A DNA stretch of 64,000 nucleotides from Hydrangea macrophylla (GCA_033977485.1 CM066991.1:52740850-52804849); one strand, 5' to 3'; shown: positions 46,147 to 57,834, counted from the stretch's first letter. Notes: generated from the letters alone by a model not told the origin. Made by a program: numbers and translations.

Positions 46147-49100
46147 TGTGGATACCGGCATTTGTGCCCACTTTTGTTTTTAAACATTTTTCCAAATTTC
46201 AAATTCAAAATCAAAGAGTCGCCACTTAATTTTTAAAGGGAAATTAAGAAACCATTTTAAAAGCAAACCGATCTTTTGCGAAACCTAGAAATTCTAGGTC
46301 CGGGGATTATGGAATGAAAGGGGAAGGAGCCCGGCGGACTAAAACACCCTCTTTCATCCTATCTCGTGATAGGCCTCTACTCATCATCCTTTTTAATCAA
46401 ATTATTAATCTAAGTATGCCCTCAACTAATACATATAAATAATACATTACACAAGCATGTTGAAAAGGGTGCAAAATTGCTAACGACAAAATATCATTCA
46501 TAAGCCACATAGTTCAAATAGCAAGCAAGGTGATGTGCAAATAGGGAACTAGGAAACTTACCCGGGATCCAGCTGCGAATTTAAACGTGCAATGCACACA
46601 AATAAAGATAAAACCTAAAAAGGGTCTCTAATCACATATACACATAAAGCAAGACCTAAGCTAAGGTATCGCGCATGGTGTTGAAAATCAATAAATGAAA
46701 TAAACTAGACAAGAGATAAGAAGTCATACCTCCAAAAGTGCTACAAAACAAAGGTTAGTCCACATGCTTCACACAATAATATGACATCAAATAATCAATC
46801 CTAAATCTCTAGCTTAGATCTATCAAGTAGAGGAAGAATTGATAAAACTATGAATTCCTTTCGATTAGTTGGAGTCATAGCATCTCTATAGATATACAAG
46901 TCTCAACTAAGAGCCAATGTGATGTCTATATAGGGGTGCTATAATCCCGACATGATCATAAGGAATCCATGGTTATGTTCAATTTGGTTCAACTAAGTCC
47001 AACTTTATCCAATAACTAGTCCTAATCATAAGCATCAATGTACATGGATGAATGAATGAACATGAACAAGAATGAGATGTGAATTTATTCACTAATTTGG
47101 ATCACTTAGCCTCTGAATTTAAGCTAAATTATCATTATTCAAAACATGATTTGGGTCCCAATACATTAGGGAACCATTTAAGTTAAAATCAATGAGACTA
47201 GACAAAAACGGTGACTGTTTTTCCTAAATTACAGAGAGCAGACCAGATTTTAAAAGGTAAAAAAACCATACTTCCAACGGTTCGACCTTAATGATTTTTG
47301 GATATGATATGCCTCTGTGAGTCTAGTTTCTAACCCAAAAAGAAAATCAATGTTTGAACGGTTAGATCTCTGGGAATATGGAAAACACTAGACATCACTG
47401 AGGAATCTGCAGCTCTCTGTCCAGAGATCTTGTACGATTTTCTAAAAATAGTAAAAAAAAAATGAGAAACACTTAGATCTTTTTAGGGTATCTTCCTAAC
47501 ACATTGAAATACTTAGAAAAAGTTATTAGAGACCCGGGAAATTCTATTAAGGTTCTGATTTATTAATTTTAAAACGTACTTACTATTTTGAAATTTTGGA
47601 CAGAGAGTTGTTTGTTTTGAAATCATAAGACCAAACCATCTTAGACATGGAATTTCATCAAAACAAAAATTACAGAGATGCTGAAATGAGTTATGAACAT
47701 CCTCCAATTAGTCCCATCCATTTCTAATGAATCATGACTCTATAAAAATCTTTGATCACGATTGGTTTATGGATTCACTGCACCTTTATTGAATTGATGT
47801 TCGTATTTCGAATCAAACTTGATCCATGATTCTAGAGAGAACTAGGATCAAGTATGACCATGATTATTGGAATAGATAATGAAACATGAAGAGATTCATA
47901 GATTTAGCCTTAACGGATTTTCGCCATAGATCTCACAACAAGAGAATCCTAAGGTCTTACTTAATCTTATAAATTTTGAATGTAAACTATGAAAATCTAC
48001 ATCTAATCCCTCTCTCAAACATATGATCCTTGAGGAATATAGGATTATGATATGTTATTCTTCTCTCAACTTAATGGTCCTTGGAGACTAAATGAGACTC
48101 AACTCTACTCAAATCTCTATGGGATATAGTATAGATTCCATAAGATTCCTAGTAGGGAGATCCAAGTCATGAGCTAAGACTTGAACCCAAACAATTATGT
48201 GTAGATATGACCTTGACCAATCTTAATCCCCATATAAATCATAGGATCATAAGGAATTAGAGGATCAGACTCAAAGAGATCTAATGAGATATTGAAGATC
48301 TCATAGATCCTATGAGAAGAATATAAACAAAAGAAATGAAATCAAAGGTTATTTGAAAATTTCAAGTCAAAACTCTTTTATTCTTAAATCCAAAGCTCTA
48401 TTTAGACCCAAATTAATGAAATGTTATGAGATTCAATCACAAGCTCTAAGTGGTGTGTGATGAAATGGGGTAGGAAAAGAGGTTTTGAAAATGTGTAAAG
48501 TTCCTAGAACTATGAACTTGTGATTGAATTTACCTAATTCTACCAAGGATTGAGAGGTTACCTCCATGACCTCAAGGATTTCTTCAATTTCTTGGTAAGC
48601 TCTTCCAAAAATCTACAAGTTCTTCTTCAATTTTTCAATTTCTTCAAGAAAACTTTCTTCTTCCTCTCTCAATTCTCTCTCTATTGCCTATATAACTCTT
48701 GTATCTCTCTCTAAGATTAAGTGAAAAAGTCCAAAAGTCAAGTAAAAGTCCTCATAATGGAGATGAATGTCTATTTATATAGACCAACATGACAAGGTTA
48801 AATGGGTAAATTCGGGTGAAAACTCATGTACAAAGTTTTCTTCTAGAACATGTGAGGAAAGCAGTCTGTTACAGTTCGCGGCACTCGATAGCTGCCTGCG
48901 GCACCCACTGAGTGTCGGGCGGCACTCACCGAATGCCGGGCGGCACTCACTGAGTGCCGCCGGCTTTCCCGCGTGCCGCGGCTATCAGAATTTTGCCCTT
49001 TTTTTTAATTTTCAACATATATATTAACATTAACTTAATTTATCTAGTAAAGTATATACTTAATGTACTTATATTTGCAATGTACTTTATTAAAATGTAC

Positions 49101-49530
49101 CCATATGCATGATATACATTCCCATATATCCTTTTATTTCTTTTATTTCTTTTCTTCTTTTTTTTTTCTTTTCTTTTCAAGACTTTTTTTAAAATTCTTT
49201 TTTTTTCACTTTCTCCTTATATATATTTTTAGAAGTCTTTCTTTTCTTCTCTCTCTCTTTTTTATTTTACATATCTTATTATCATTACTATATATATATA
49301 TATATATTTTGAAGGTATTCTCAGACTGATTTCCTCACACGTTCTTCAACGTTCAGGTTTATCTTTCAATACCCAATTTCTCCTTCTTTGATTTTTTTTT
49401 TACTTGAAGAATCTTTGAAGAATTTGAATTCTCTGAAAAATCTTCGAATTTCACCGGTCATCGTCATCATTGGTCTTAAGAGGTAACCAATCCCTGGATT
49501 TGACATTTGGTCAAAATCGGGGTGTCTACA
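46147..49530 (-). mobile_element. Solo LTR, Tat type, 3.4 kb (TSD CACTG)
   Basis: TGTGGATACCGG at the left and GGTGTCTACA at the right, flanked by CACTG (46142-46146 and 49531-49535). On the minus strand it starts TGTAGACACCCCG and ends GGTATCCACA, the same ends as the Tat Y LTR, and shares GAGGGTGTTTTAG and AAGTGGCGACT near its 3' end. No coding motifs were found across 3.4 kb. TATA box near 48772-48782 (minus), palindrome cluster 48878-48988 upstream of it, then pyrimidine-rich 49130-49270. Confidence 0.93.
48878..48988. repeat. GGCACTC/GAGTGCC palindrome cluster
   Basis: Repeated CGGCACTCACTGAGTGCCG-type words (perfect 9+1+9 palindrome at 48941-48959), 100-210 bases upstream of the TATA box on the minus strand. 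Related to 3150-3201 and 5568-5640 of Tat Y. Confidence 0.85.
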
Positions 49531-49610
49531 CACTGGTGGAAGGATTGAATGGTACATTTAGTTTCGTCCATTTGGTATGAAAAACTTAAGGTGTTAGAGT
49601 TTGTAAGTTG

Positions 49611-49624
49611 TGGCTCTGATACCA
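49611..49624 (-). other. Copia primer-binding site
   Basis: TGGTATCAGAGCCA on the minus strand, immediately next to the 5' LTR; complementary to the 3' end of initiator tRNA-Met, the usual copia primer. The 75 bases between it and 49536 are copia leader/gag start. Confidence 0.9.
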
Positions 49625-49878
49625 TGAGAAAATCTAAAATATTTGATGGAGAGAAGACCACTTTTTAATTGATGAATCTGTGCAATATATAGCTATAATA
49701 ACAAAGGAAAAGTAGAGAAATAATGCAAGCTAGAAATTAGCATTGTATAGTTAACTGGGCTCTTGATTTCCCTTGATTGTGTGATGAGTTATTGAAGACA
49801 ATAATGGCCTTTTGATTTTCTTGATTAGTTCCAGATTTTTCTCCAAGACATGCTTCATTTGAATTTCTTTCCTTATCA
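49625..49878 (-). repeat. Copia 5' LTR
   Basis: 254 bp, TG...CA, pairing with 23701-23965. Confidence 0.93.
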
Positions 49879-49883
49879 TTAAT

Positions 49884-51341
49884 GTAGTCTTTGGTGGTAA
49901 ATGTTCAAAATGTGTGGTCCACATTGCGTCTCGAATTGTTTCTTCTGTTGAATCTTCATTAAAACATACTTGACTCATAAGATGGTTTTGTAGATTATTA
50001 CGATCTAGCCTCTGAATAGAGTTATTAATAACAGATTCTACTAGATCACTATAAAAAGTCAAGTTAAAATATCCTCGTGATAGAGATTCAATAGCATGAA
50101 CTTCTTCAATATTCTCATCTTCTTCTTGATGTTGTGGATTAAAAAAACTTTAATATTCAAAGTCATATTTCCAAATGCTACAGTCATCATACCACTACGG
50201 ATTCGAATAGTGGCATTAATGATAGCCAAGAAGGGCCTTCCAAAAATGACTGGTATTTGTGCATTAGTATCTAATACTGGTTATGTATCAAGGATGACAA
50301 AATCTACTGGGAAAACAAATTTGTCAACTTTGACAAGACAATCTTCCAAAATTCCTCGCGGATATTTTGTAGATCTATCAGCAAGTTATAATACCATACG
50401 AGTAGGCTTTAGCTCACCTAATCCAAGCTATGATAAACAGAATAAGGAAGCAAGTTTACACTAGCTCTTAAGTCAAGGAGTGCGTGATTGATTTTGTGAT
50501 TTTCAATAATACACGATATTGTTGGTGAACCTGGGTCTTTAAATTTTGTTGGTAAATTAGGTGTACGATGGAATTAACTTCTTTATCAAAGTCAACGGAA
50601 TACGCATCATTTCTTACATTTTGCTTACGTTTGACAGTACATAAATCTTTTAAAAATTTTGCATAAGCAGATACTTGATTAATCGAATCTAAGAGAGGAA
50701 TATTAATATGCACTATTTTAAATAATTCTAAATATTTCTGATTCTTAATATTTTGGTGTTTTTTCAAACGTTGTGGAAAAGGAATTAGAGGAGAATATTC
50801 TGGGATTTCCTCTCTTTTTTTTCCACTGGTGAATATGATACTTCATTTTCTTGAGAATTTGTTATTTTTCAAGGGTTTCAACTTCAATTTCATTAGCAAT
50901 TTTATCTTCATCTATCTCTTCCTCAATTTCTAGCATATTATCATCCTTATTTGTTGGATCAATTTCTTCTAAAGAAGGTGAAATTTCTTATCCAACAGTC
51001 TTGCCACTTCTTAGGATAGTTACAGCTTTTAATTGCTCATGTTGACTATTATCAAAAGTTGAGAGATCACCTTGTGGTTGTCCCCTTGGATTAGGTTGTG
51101 GATGAGCAGAAAAAATGCATTCTCCTTTAGAATCATGTTGATTATTAATCATATCCAGCGATGTTTCTAGTTTTCTCATGGTTTGTATTAGTTATTGCAT
51201 CATAGACTATAGAGCTTCCTCTTGTACTTTCTTATTTAGAGGCACATAAACATTAGAATTTTGTTGTGTATTAGGATATGTATTTTGTGTTTGTTGAAAT
51301 TGAGGTGGAAGAGGTAAATATTGATTATTTTGAAGAGGATA
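49884..51341 (-). pseudogene. Athila 2 protease and gag-tail remnant
   Basis: The protease motif at about 50500-50450 is ALLDLRASVNLLPYSVY, with the Gly after Asp-Leu replaced by Arg. TQIPVIFGRPF-like text (NAQIPVIFGRPFLAIINATI) follows at 50260-50200. Upstream lie LCTVKRKQNVRND and PLPPQFQQTQNTYPNTQQNS near 51290. It runs into the copia LTR at 49878 and into the solo LTR at 51347. Many Gln-to-stop changes. Confidence 0.85.
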
Positions 51342-51656
51342 CTATTTGTCATGCCCGCAATAGCAAAAATAGAGAAAATAAATTCCTTTTTGGACCCGTA
51401 GGCCATGACAGTTGAAAGTCACCACATTGTCCATAGCCAAAGTCAAAGCATCAGAGTAATGGACTAAACCACGCATTGGGAAATTCTAAGTTCGATATAT
51501 ATAAATTCAAAGTGTAATACTAAACTATTACAAAGTCACGAGTGTTTACAGAAACGTAAATAAAGCATTACGACAACATACGCCGATACAAACATAACTA
51601 AAACAGAAGTCTCTAAAACATAGACATAAATTAACTACGACACAGCTTCCAGGATT

Positions 51657-51788
51657 TCAACTTGTGTAGTAGTCAGCATCAGCATAGCCTTCATCATCGT
51701 AGGCTCCATCCTCAAAGCCCCTGTCCATGTATGTATCTCCTGCATACTCATAACCCTGGCCAGCTGGACGTCGAATATCCAGCGGCAT
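51657..51788 (-). CDS. LTR micro-ORF, 43 codons, acidic Tyr-rich tail
   Basis: From the ATG at 51788 the frame reads MPLDIRRPAGQGYEYAG and ends EDGAYDDEGYADADYYTS before a TGA at 51657-51659. Just upstream LTAF-M parallels LTALM of 10138-10209 and 60844-60915. The tail is longer than in those. Overlaps the hairpin at 51763-51783 (GCTGGA...TCCAGC). Translation is unproven. Confidence 0.35.
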   Translation of the reverse strand: MPLDIRRPAGQGYEYAGDTYMDRGFEDGAYDDEGYADADYYTS

Positions 51789-52189
51789 AAACGCCGTCAG
51801 CTACGAAAGCCTAGTGAAAGCAAATACTAATAGAATATCTATAGATAAGCAGCATATGAAGCAACAGCATCACTAAAAGGATTATCTCATCCTTCGCATA
51901 CATGTATGCACTAACTCAATATAACAACGGATGTCATCCCAATCAAATCTCACACATAACATAGACTCTTGGGTCCACATTAATGAGACACGTAGTTCCA
52001 TACCTATGGTCTGTAACACTCGACACGAAGTCCCAGGTCCTATCACATAAATCAGACACATAGTCCCATGCCATACAAGCTATCAAATCCCGACACACAA
52101 TCCTACTGTTTCGGCCAATCCGCTCTGATATAATACGGCCAACAGTCCTGATGCAATACGGTACGCAGCCCAGATATAATACGGCACTC

Positions 52190-52480
52190 AGCTCCGCTAC
52201 GTCACAACACTTAGCTCCACAGCACTCAGTTCTAAAATATCATAGCACTTAGCTCCACAGGATCAACTCTAGAATATCACAACACTTAGCTCCACAGTAC
52301 TCAACTCTTAGAATATCACAGCACTTAGCTCCACAGCACTCAGCTCTAGAATATCACAGTACTTTGCTCCATAACACTCAGCTCTTAGAATATCACAGCA
52401 CTTAGCTCCATAGCACTCAACTCTTAGAATATCACAACACTTAACTCCACAACACTCAGCTCTTAGAATATCAACCTTGA
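52190..52480 (-). repeat. About 39-bp minisatellite in the solo LTR
   Basis: About seven copies of AGAATATCACAGCACTTAGC followed by TCCACAGCACTCAGCTCTT, with point changes. Short frames here are products of the repeat. Confidence 0.85.
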
Positions 52481-53110
52481 CATGAAGTCCTATATCGCAC
52501 AACCTCCCAAAACCGACACACAGTCCAACTTTATCATACGCCAATCTGACACGCAGTCCAACTCTATCATACATCAAACCTGACACAAAGTCGTGATCCT
52601 ATCCCAGCACCTTGGGGATCTCACACCTGATATCATACGATCTTAGCGACCACAATCATACGGACCAACATAAATAATATCGACCTCTACGGTCGATAGG
52701 CCGACTAATATGCACGTCAACTTCTCATTATTATCTCTACATTAACCGAATGGTTCCACTGTTTAATGCCTTAATCGATTATTCCACGTGTGTATTATTC
52801 CAATACAACCTCCAACATCAATGCATGATCATAAACAAATTAATAGCTCATCAGGTAAAAAACATGTAAGCATTTAACATTCTGATATGCTGGATCGATC
52901 GAAGTCATTTCAATCGATTGATGAAAAGTTAAGTTTGATCGATTGAGGAAAGTTAGATCGATCGAGATCGGCCTGTGTTCGATCGTTCAAACGTTGTTCG
53001 ATCGATTGAATGCGGTATTATTCCAGAATTTGAACTGGACCATTCATGCACGTTCAGGGTGCGTTCTATTTTGCTGAAACACATATATACGAACATATCT
53101 ATGCTACTAA

Positions 53111-53128
53111 GTGAGTATAGACACTCAC
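53111..53128 (-). promoter_or_regulatory. Donor-like GTGAGT in a hairpin, LTR leader
   Basis: Minus-strand CG/GTGAGT-GTCTAT-ACTCAC. It directly follows a small open frame starting at 53189 (MRPPRDHRGHPELAGVVDFN), so exon 1 could be coding here. Counterparts at 11709-11727 and 36314-36331. Confidence 0.42.
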
Positions 53129-53404
53129 CGTTAAAGTCGACGACGCCGGCGAGCTCGGGGTGGCCGCGGTGGTCTCGGGGTGGTCTCATTTCTCCTCTTT
53201 CTCTTCTCCGTCTCTGTCTCCTCTCTTTTGCTCCTCTTCTTTTTCTTCTTTTGCTGGTCGGAGTGTATGTGACGGAGTGTTTTATGTATACATATATCCG
53301 GGTGTATGTGTGAATATATATAAGTGTGTATATATAAACTTTATATATCTCTCTAACTCTCTCTCAGTTTTCAAAAACTCGTGTGTGTGTGTATGAGTGA
53401 TACG

Positions 53405-53413
53405 TATATATAG
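53405..53413 (-). promoter_or_regulatory. Putative TATA box of solo LTR 51347-53754
   Basis: Minus-strand CCCTATATATACG, followed by a leader of about 280 bases (microsatellite-like, then purine-rich GAAGAAAAAGAAGAGG). Confidence 0.5.
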
Positions 53414-53759
53414 GGAGAGGAGAAGGTGAAGGTAAAGGTGGCAAAACACGTGTGCTGATAACACAGGGTTCGATCGATCGAAGTATGTTCGATCGATTGA
53501 GAGCAGATCGGTTAAGGTTCGATCGATTGAGATGGTTTCAATCGCTCGAGAAAAGAAACACGTCATCAATTCAGGTCGACAGAGCTTCGATCGCTCAAAA
53601 GTGGTTCGATCGATCGAAGAAAATAATTGGTCGATCAATCGAAGAAGGTTCGATCGCTCGACGATAAAATTCCAGGAAAAGGGAAGACAAGCACATTGAA
53701 TCTTATTAATATCAAAAGGGCATATAATTACAAATGAAAATACAGGGTATTATATTATT

Positions 53760-54767
53760 TCAGTTGAAATTGTAAAACACCCTCTTTGGTATAGATATGA
53801 TTTGGAGGATTCCTCCAGTTAGACTAGTATGAACTACCATAGGAGTTTTGGGGACCCTTATAATTATTCACAACATTTATCTCTGCTGGATTAGTTTCTT
53901 GACAATTTGAACTATTAAGACATTCATTCGTAAGATGTTCTAACATATGACAGTTATCACAAAGGTCTCTTTTCTTCTTAGGTGGATTATTTTTTTCTAC
54001 TGTTATAGCTTCCACTTACGTGCTATTCTTCATATTTCAGTGTTAATTCATCATCTGATTATAATTAGTATAAACTTTTAGCTTTTTCTGCCCTACCAAT
54101 TTATTCTTTTTTCCCACTGGGAAGCATTTTCGCTAAGCCAATCACAGAATGATCCAGCTTCGTCGGCAGTTTTACTCAAAAATTCTCTTTGACACATAGT
54201 TTCAACTAATTTCTTTTGATTTTGGTTTTCCAAGATGTGGACATGCTAGTAGGAGATCTTTAAAACGTTCTCAAACTTCAGGGAATGGTTCCTTTTCTTT
54301 AATTTGACGCATCATGCTATTAGTTAAATTTTTAGGATAAATTGTTTTTAGAAAGGCTTCATTCATATCATGCCATGAAGTTATAGATCTAGGACGGAGA
54401 GATAAACGCCAAACTTTAGCTTTCTCTTTTAAAGAAAAAGGAAAAAGCTTGAGACGGATAATCTCAAGGGGACAACTTTGATCAGAGAACATACTATAAA
54501 CTTCTTTAAATTCACGAATATGTAAACAAGCACGTTCTGACCCATTCCATGGAAAGTTGGTAAGAGTGGAATCATGCCTTGTCTAAAGTGAAATTTTCAT
54601 GTATGTCTAGGTAGTGTGATGCAAGAAAGAGTGATGTTTCATTCTATGGTAAATACATCACGTAAAGAGCATTGTTCACGCTCTGGTACAACAAGTTGTG
54701 GAATATTATCCCCATGTTCACTATGAGCGTCATCAGCTATTCCTTTTGGGCCTTCAATTTCAGCCAT
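53760..54767 (-). pseudogene. Athila 2 gag remnant with CCHC knuckle
   Basis: The start MAEIEGPKGIADDAHSEHGD is at 54767. A core fragment, 54492-54271, reads PLEIIRLKLFPFSLKEKAKV and RSITSWHDMNEAFLKTIYPK. The knuckle CDNCHMLEHLTNEC lies at 53960-53918 (54015-53824 open frame). Homologous to Athila 1 gag (41745-40201) but more decayed. Confidence 0.88.
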
Positions 54768-55252
54768 TATTCTAGAAAATTGTATACTAGATGAATCACT
54801 AAAATAGTAGAATTATGTGATACGTGATATAAAGCTTTAGTAGTATCTAAGGACATATGAAGTAAAAAAAGAAAACTAAGTGTTAAAAATATAATTTTTT
54901 TATTTATAGATGAGTAATAAAAAAACTTTTTTTTATTTCTTATATTTATTTATTTATTTTAGAAGGTAGGCTTATACATGTATATAAATGTCTTTTTTTT
55001 AGAAAGATATGTACATACTTATGAATTTATATTTATATATATTTATCAAAGAAAAATTATCTATGCATATTTTTTTATTAATTTTTTTATGTGATTATTT
55101 TTTTCTTAATAACAATAGCTAGATTAATTATAAGGTAGAATATGTATATATATATATATATATATGTTGGGAGAAATATTTTAGACCTAACTTTATTTTT
55201 AAATTTTTAAATTTTATATTTTGGTCGTTCCCCGGCAACAATGCTAAAAACT
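54768..55252 (-). other. Athila 2 leader with decayed primer-binding site
   Basis: AT-rich untranslated leader. 55229-55246 reads, on the minus strand, TAGCATTGTTGCCGGGGA, four changes from the intact Athila PBS at 41851-41868. No gene is seen. Confidence 0.75.
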
Positions 55253-56292
55253 TGACAACGTCCTACTAACGTGTTTTCTTATTAACACCCAAGTGTAGGT
55301 GATCGTACAAGTAATAAAGTTTTGGAAAGACCAGGTCGAATCTACAGGGAACGGTAAAAAGATTTTTAAGATATGAAGTAACTATTTTGTCCCTAAAAAG
55401 AAAATAAAAGATATTGGATTTTTTGGGATTTTCCTAAACTACTAGTTCTTATATTTTTGCAGTAAACTTAATTAAAAGGCTATTTTTTTTTGGTAGTATA
55501 CAGTAAATATTTTAATAGTACAAAATAAATTAACTAAGCTACTAGTAAGAAAATGAAGAAAAAGAAATTAAAGCTAGATTTATATGAGATGAACTTTTTG
55601 GATTTTATTATAGCGAAAGATGGAAATAATATAAATATTTAATCTAAGTTATCTAAAAACATGAAATATTAATTAACTTGGGAGAAAAGATTTAAATGAA
55701 TTGGGAATATACAAATCAACACTAGATCACACAACTTTTGTGCTTTTGAAAGGGTTTGACATTTTTAAACAGAGTGATTCTTTATCTGAAAATAAACTTA
55801 TCCAGTTGAAGTCATATCAATTGTGACAGGTTTGATATGAAACGACGTTGTTTAGTTTAAAGAAAAATAAAGAGGTAATTGGGCAGTAGCCAGGTTCGAA
55901 CTCAAGCCCGCAGATGTGGGTTATTCGGCGCTCAGTCCCCACCACCCTGCACTACACAATTGTCTGTCTATTAATGGATAGAAATATATATATATATATA
56001 CACACGTACTTGAAATATAAACTTTATTAAATAAATTATTTTGTATGCTAGGTGTATTTTATGACAAACGGCATAGTTTGACAATTCACATAATTAAATT
56101 CTTATTTCAAATAAGTAATCTTTTAAAGTCCAGTATAGCCATAGTCTATAAATATATTAAATAGTCATAAGTAATATATATATTTGGCCAGAAATGGAAA
56201 AATAACCCACTTAGATAAATCTGCCCATTCAAGATTAGGGCACAGAAGCTGTGATTTCTGAGTTTTTATTACATATTCTCAATTAAAGTTTT
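55253..56292 (-). repeat. Athila 2 5' LTR, truncated by insertion
   Basis: TGACAACGTCC onward matches 14423-15431. Similarity stops exactly after AATTAAAGTTTT, where TGTAGCACCC begins at 56293. The remainder should lie beyond the right window edge. Confidence 0.88.
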
Positions 56293-57834
56293 TGTAGCAC
56301 CCAGAATTTCCCTAGAAATTTCCACGTAGGATTAGAAATAGTGACGTCACCTTGATGACGACAGCAGAAGGACTATTAGGATGGCCTTACCTAGGAGTCC
56401 TTATTAGGATCCTTAGTAATCGTTTTGACGACGACTACGTCAATTCAAATCTAGTAACTAATTTAGATTGGTCGCATTCTCTACTTTATAGATCTATTTT
56501 AGGATCCATAGACAGATTTGAACTTGGACTCCTACATAGCTCTGTACGTATAAGTTTCAGGATTTGCCTTCATATTCACAGTTGAACACATAAACCTAGG
56601 CACTTGTGCACATTACAGTACACCAACTCAAGAGTGGGACCCACACTATACTTAGGAACCAAGTGGACCCCACCCCTGATAATCTACCCCTGGATACACA
56701 CAACATACACATACACATACTTTGGGACTCAGGAACACATCCATATGCACAGTCTGAGATGGGACCCACACCCCCTCCCTTTGACAGTCATGTGGACCCC
56801 ACACCTATCTACCTTTGGACACACACCCACTTGCACATGTGGGTACACATTGTGCACGCCACCTCAACACATGGCAATACATGTGCGCCACTTGTCAAGC
56901 CATGCACCAATGGCATGACACTTGTCAAACCCATTCCCTATCTATATATCTATACTTGCAGCACACACACACCTTGGGTTCCTTGTTCCTTATATCTGCC
57001 ACAGCAGATTCTTGAGAGAGAGAGTGACCGAAAGAGAGAGCTTGAGAAGGGAGATCACTCAAACCTCCCCCACCACTCTCGGTTTACACACACACTCATC
57101 CTCACTACACTCTTCCCCTGAGCTCTCCCTACCTCTCACTGTACACACACACACACAGAGACACGCAGGGAAGAAGGAAGAAGATCAGTGGAGAGAGAAA
57201 GAAGAAGCCGGAGGGAAGAAGAAGATATCAGAGATCTCCTAAGGTAACCCCCCCCCCCCCCATTGCTTCTCTGGTCAATTTGCATGCCCACTAGGAGACC
57301 TTAGGATCACATGCAATGGCCCCAAACAGAGCCTAAGGCTCTCTGTAAGCTCCGGCAACCATAGAAGCTCCATAATGGAGCTTGATTTTGAAATCACAAC
57401 CAAGGCTCTTAAAATCTACACCAATCAGAACCAATTGGTCCCAGGTAGACCCCCATGTAGCAGGAATGCATTTGGGTGAGGTTTAAATGGCCATGCAGGC
57501 CATTATTCTCTTTAATGGACGAAACGATAATCCTCTGGTAGGAGATCCAAACGAATGAAACATTGATCCATCTTCTAGTATGTTGTAGAGGGGCTAATTC
57601 CGGTCATTTCCCCGTTGACCTTGTGCATTTTGGTTGAGAAATGAAGGAGATATGAGGAGAGAGGTAATCTCCGGCGAGGCCCGATTTTCCGGCGGCCCAA
57701 GCTCGCCGGAGAAGAAGATGACGACCCGTTTAACAGGCGGGTCCGGGTCGGGTTTGGGTAGGGTTAGTCTGAGTGTGTAGATGGGTTAGGGTAGCTGGCC
57801 GGGTTGGGTTTAAATAACCCATGGGTATTTTAAG
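56293..57834 (+). repeat. Partial chromovirus-type LTR inserted in the Athila 2 LTR
   Basis: TGTAGCACCCAGAATTTCC is a typical LTR start. A TATA box (CTATATATCTATAC, about 56941), a leader rich in GAGAGA and GAAGAAG, and a donor-like CTAAG/GTAACC with a C run at 57240-57262 follow. A degenerate duplication of about 125 bp (GGGACCCACAC ... TGGACCCCAC) is at 56634-56880. It is interrupted by TGTAGTAACCC at 57835. No 3' LTR end or PBS is visible. Open frames at 56604-57242 look incidental. Confidence 0.6.

Larger units (their letters stand above)
23701..49878 (-). mobile_element. Ty1/copia element (TSD TTAAT) carrying two further insertions
   Basis: LTRs at 23701-23965 and 49625-49878 share TGAGAAAATCTAAAATATTT and TTTCTTTCCTTATCA. 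TTAAT flanks both outer ends (23696-23700 and 49879-49883). A PBS matching initiator tRNA-Met adjoins the 5' LTR. Its own sequence totals about 5 kb. The rest is Athila 1 (25622-43521) and a solo LTR (46147-49530). Order from the 5' LTR is gag, protease, integrase, RT, RNase H, which defines copia. Confidence 0.93.
52888..53662. repeat. TTCGATCGATCGAA-type palindrome clusters in a chromovirus-type LTR
   Basis: Clusters at 52888-53012 and 53466-53662 made of GGATCGATCGAAG, TTTCAATCGATTGA, GTTCGATCGATTGA, GCTTCGATCGCTC and related words. They bracket the minus-strand TATA box at 53405-53413 (395-520 bases downstream, 55-255 upstream). The same words as Athila 1, an unrelated element. Confidence 0.85.
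51347..53754 (-). mobile_element. Solo LTR, chromovirus type, 2.4 kb (TSD CTATT/TTATT)
   Basis: It starts TGTCATGCCCGCAATAGC and ends GGTATTATA, where the terminal CA has become TA. Flanks are CTATT (51342-51346) and TTATT (53755-53759), one mismatch. It interrupts Athila 2 gag between the zinc knuckle and the Asn/Gln-rich tail. Contains the same 3' module as 9835-12629 and 35698-39188, a 39-bp minisatellite and two TTCGATCGATCGAA clusters. No gag or pol. Confidence 0.87.
14423..56292 (-). mobile_element. Athila 2: outer Athila-like Ty3/gypsy element, many nested insertions
   Basis: Both LTRs start TGACAAC on the plus strand (14423 and 55253) and are the 3' and 5' LTRs of a minus-strand element. 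Reading down from 55253: PBS-like site, gag (54767), protease (50500), RT/RNase H (23700-22150), integrase (to 20022), spacer, 3' LTR. Frames rejoin across the copia insertion: HFEHLPPKTTL before it continues as LPANLQIPQLELKELPKQL after it. Interruptions are 20931-21672, 23701-49878 and 51347-53754. Its 5' LTR is cut at 56293. The left TSD candidate is GCCGC (14418-14422); its partner is beyond the window. Confidence 0.85.

Noticed and set aside
46147..49530. Complete non-autonomous element instead of solo LTR
   Set aside because: No PBS, polypurine tract or internal paired LTR found; its ends match the Tat Y LTR ends, so solo LTR is simpler.
56604..57242. Overlapping 104-171 codon plus-strand frames
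   Set aside because: Two or three overlapping frames in repetitive CCCACAC/ACACAC sequence inside an LTR leader; composition follows the repeat, no domain.
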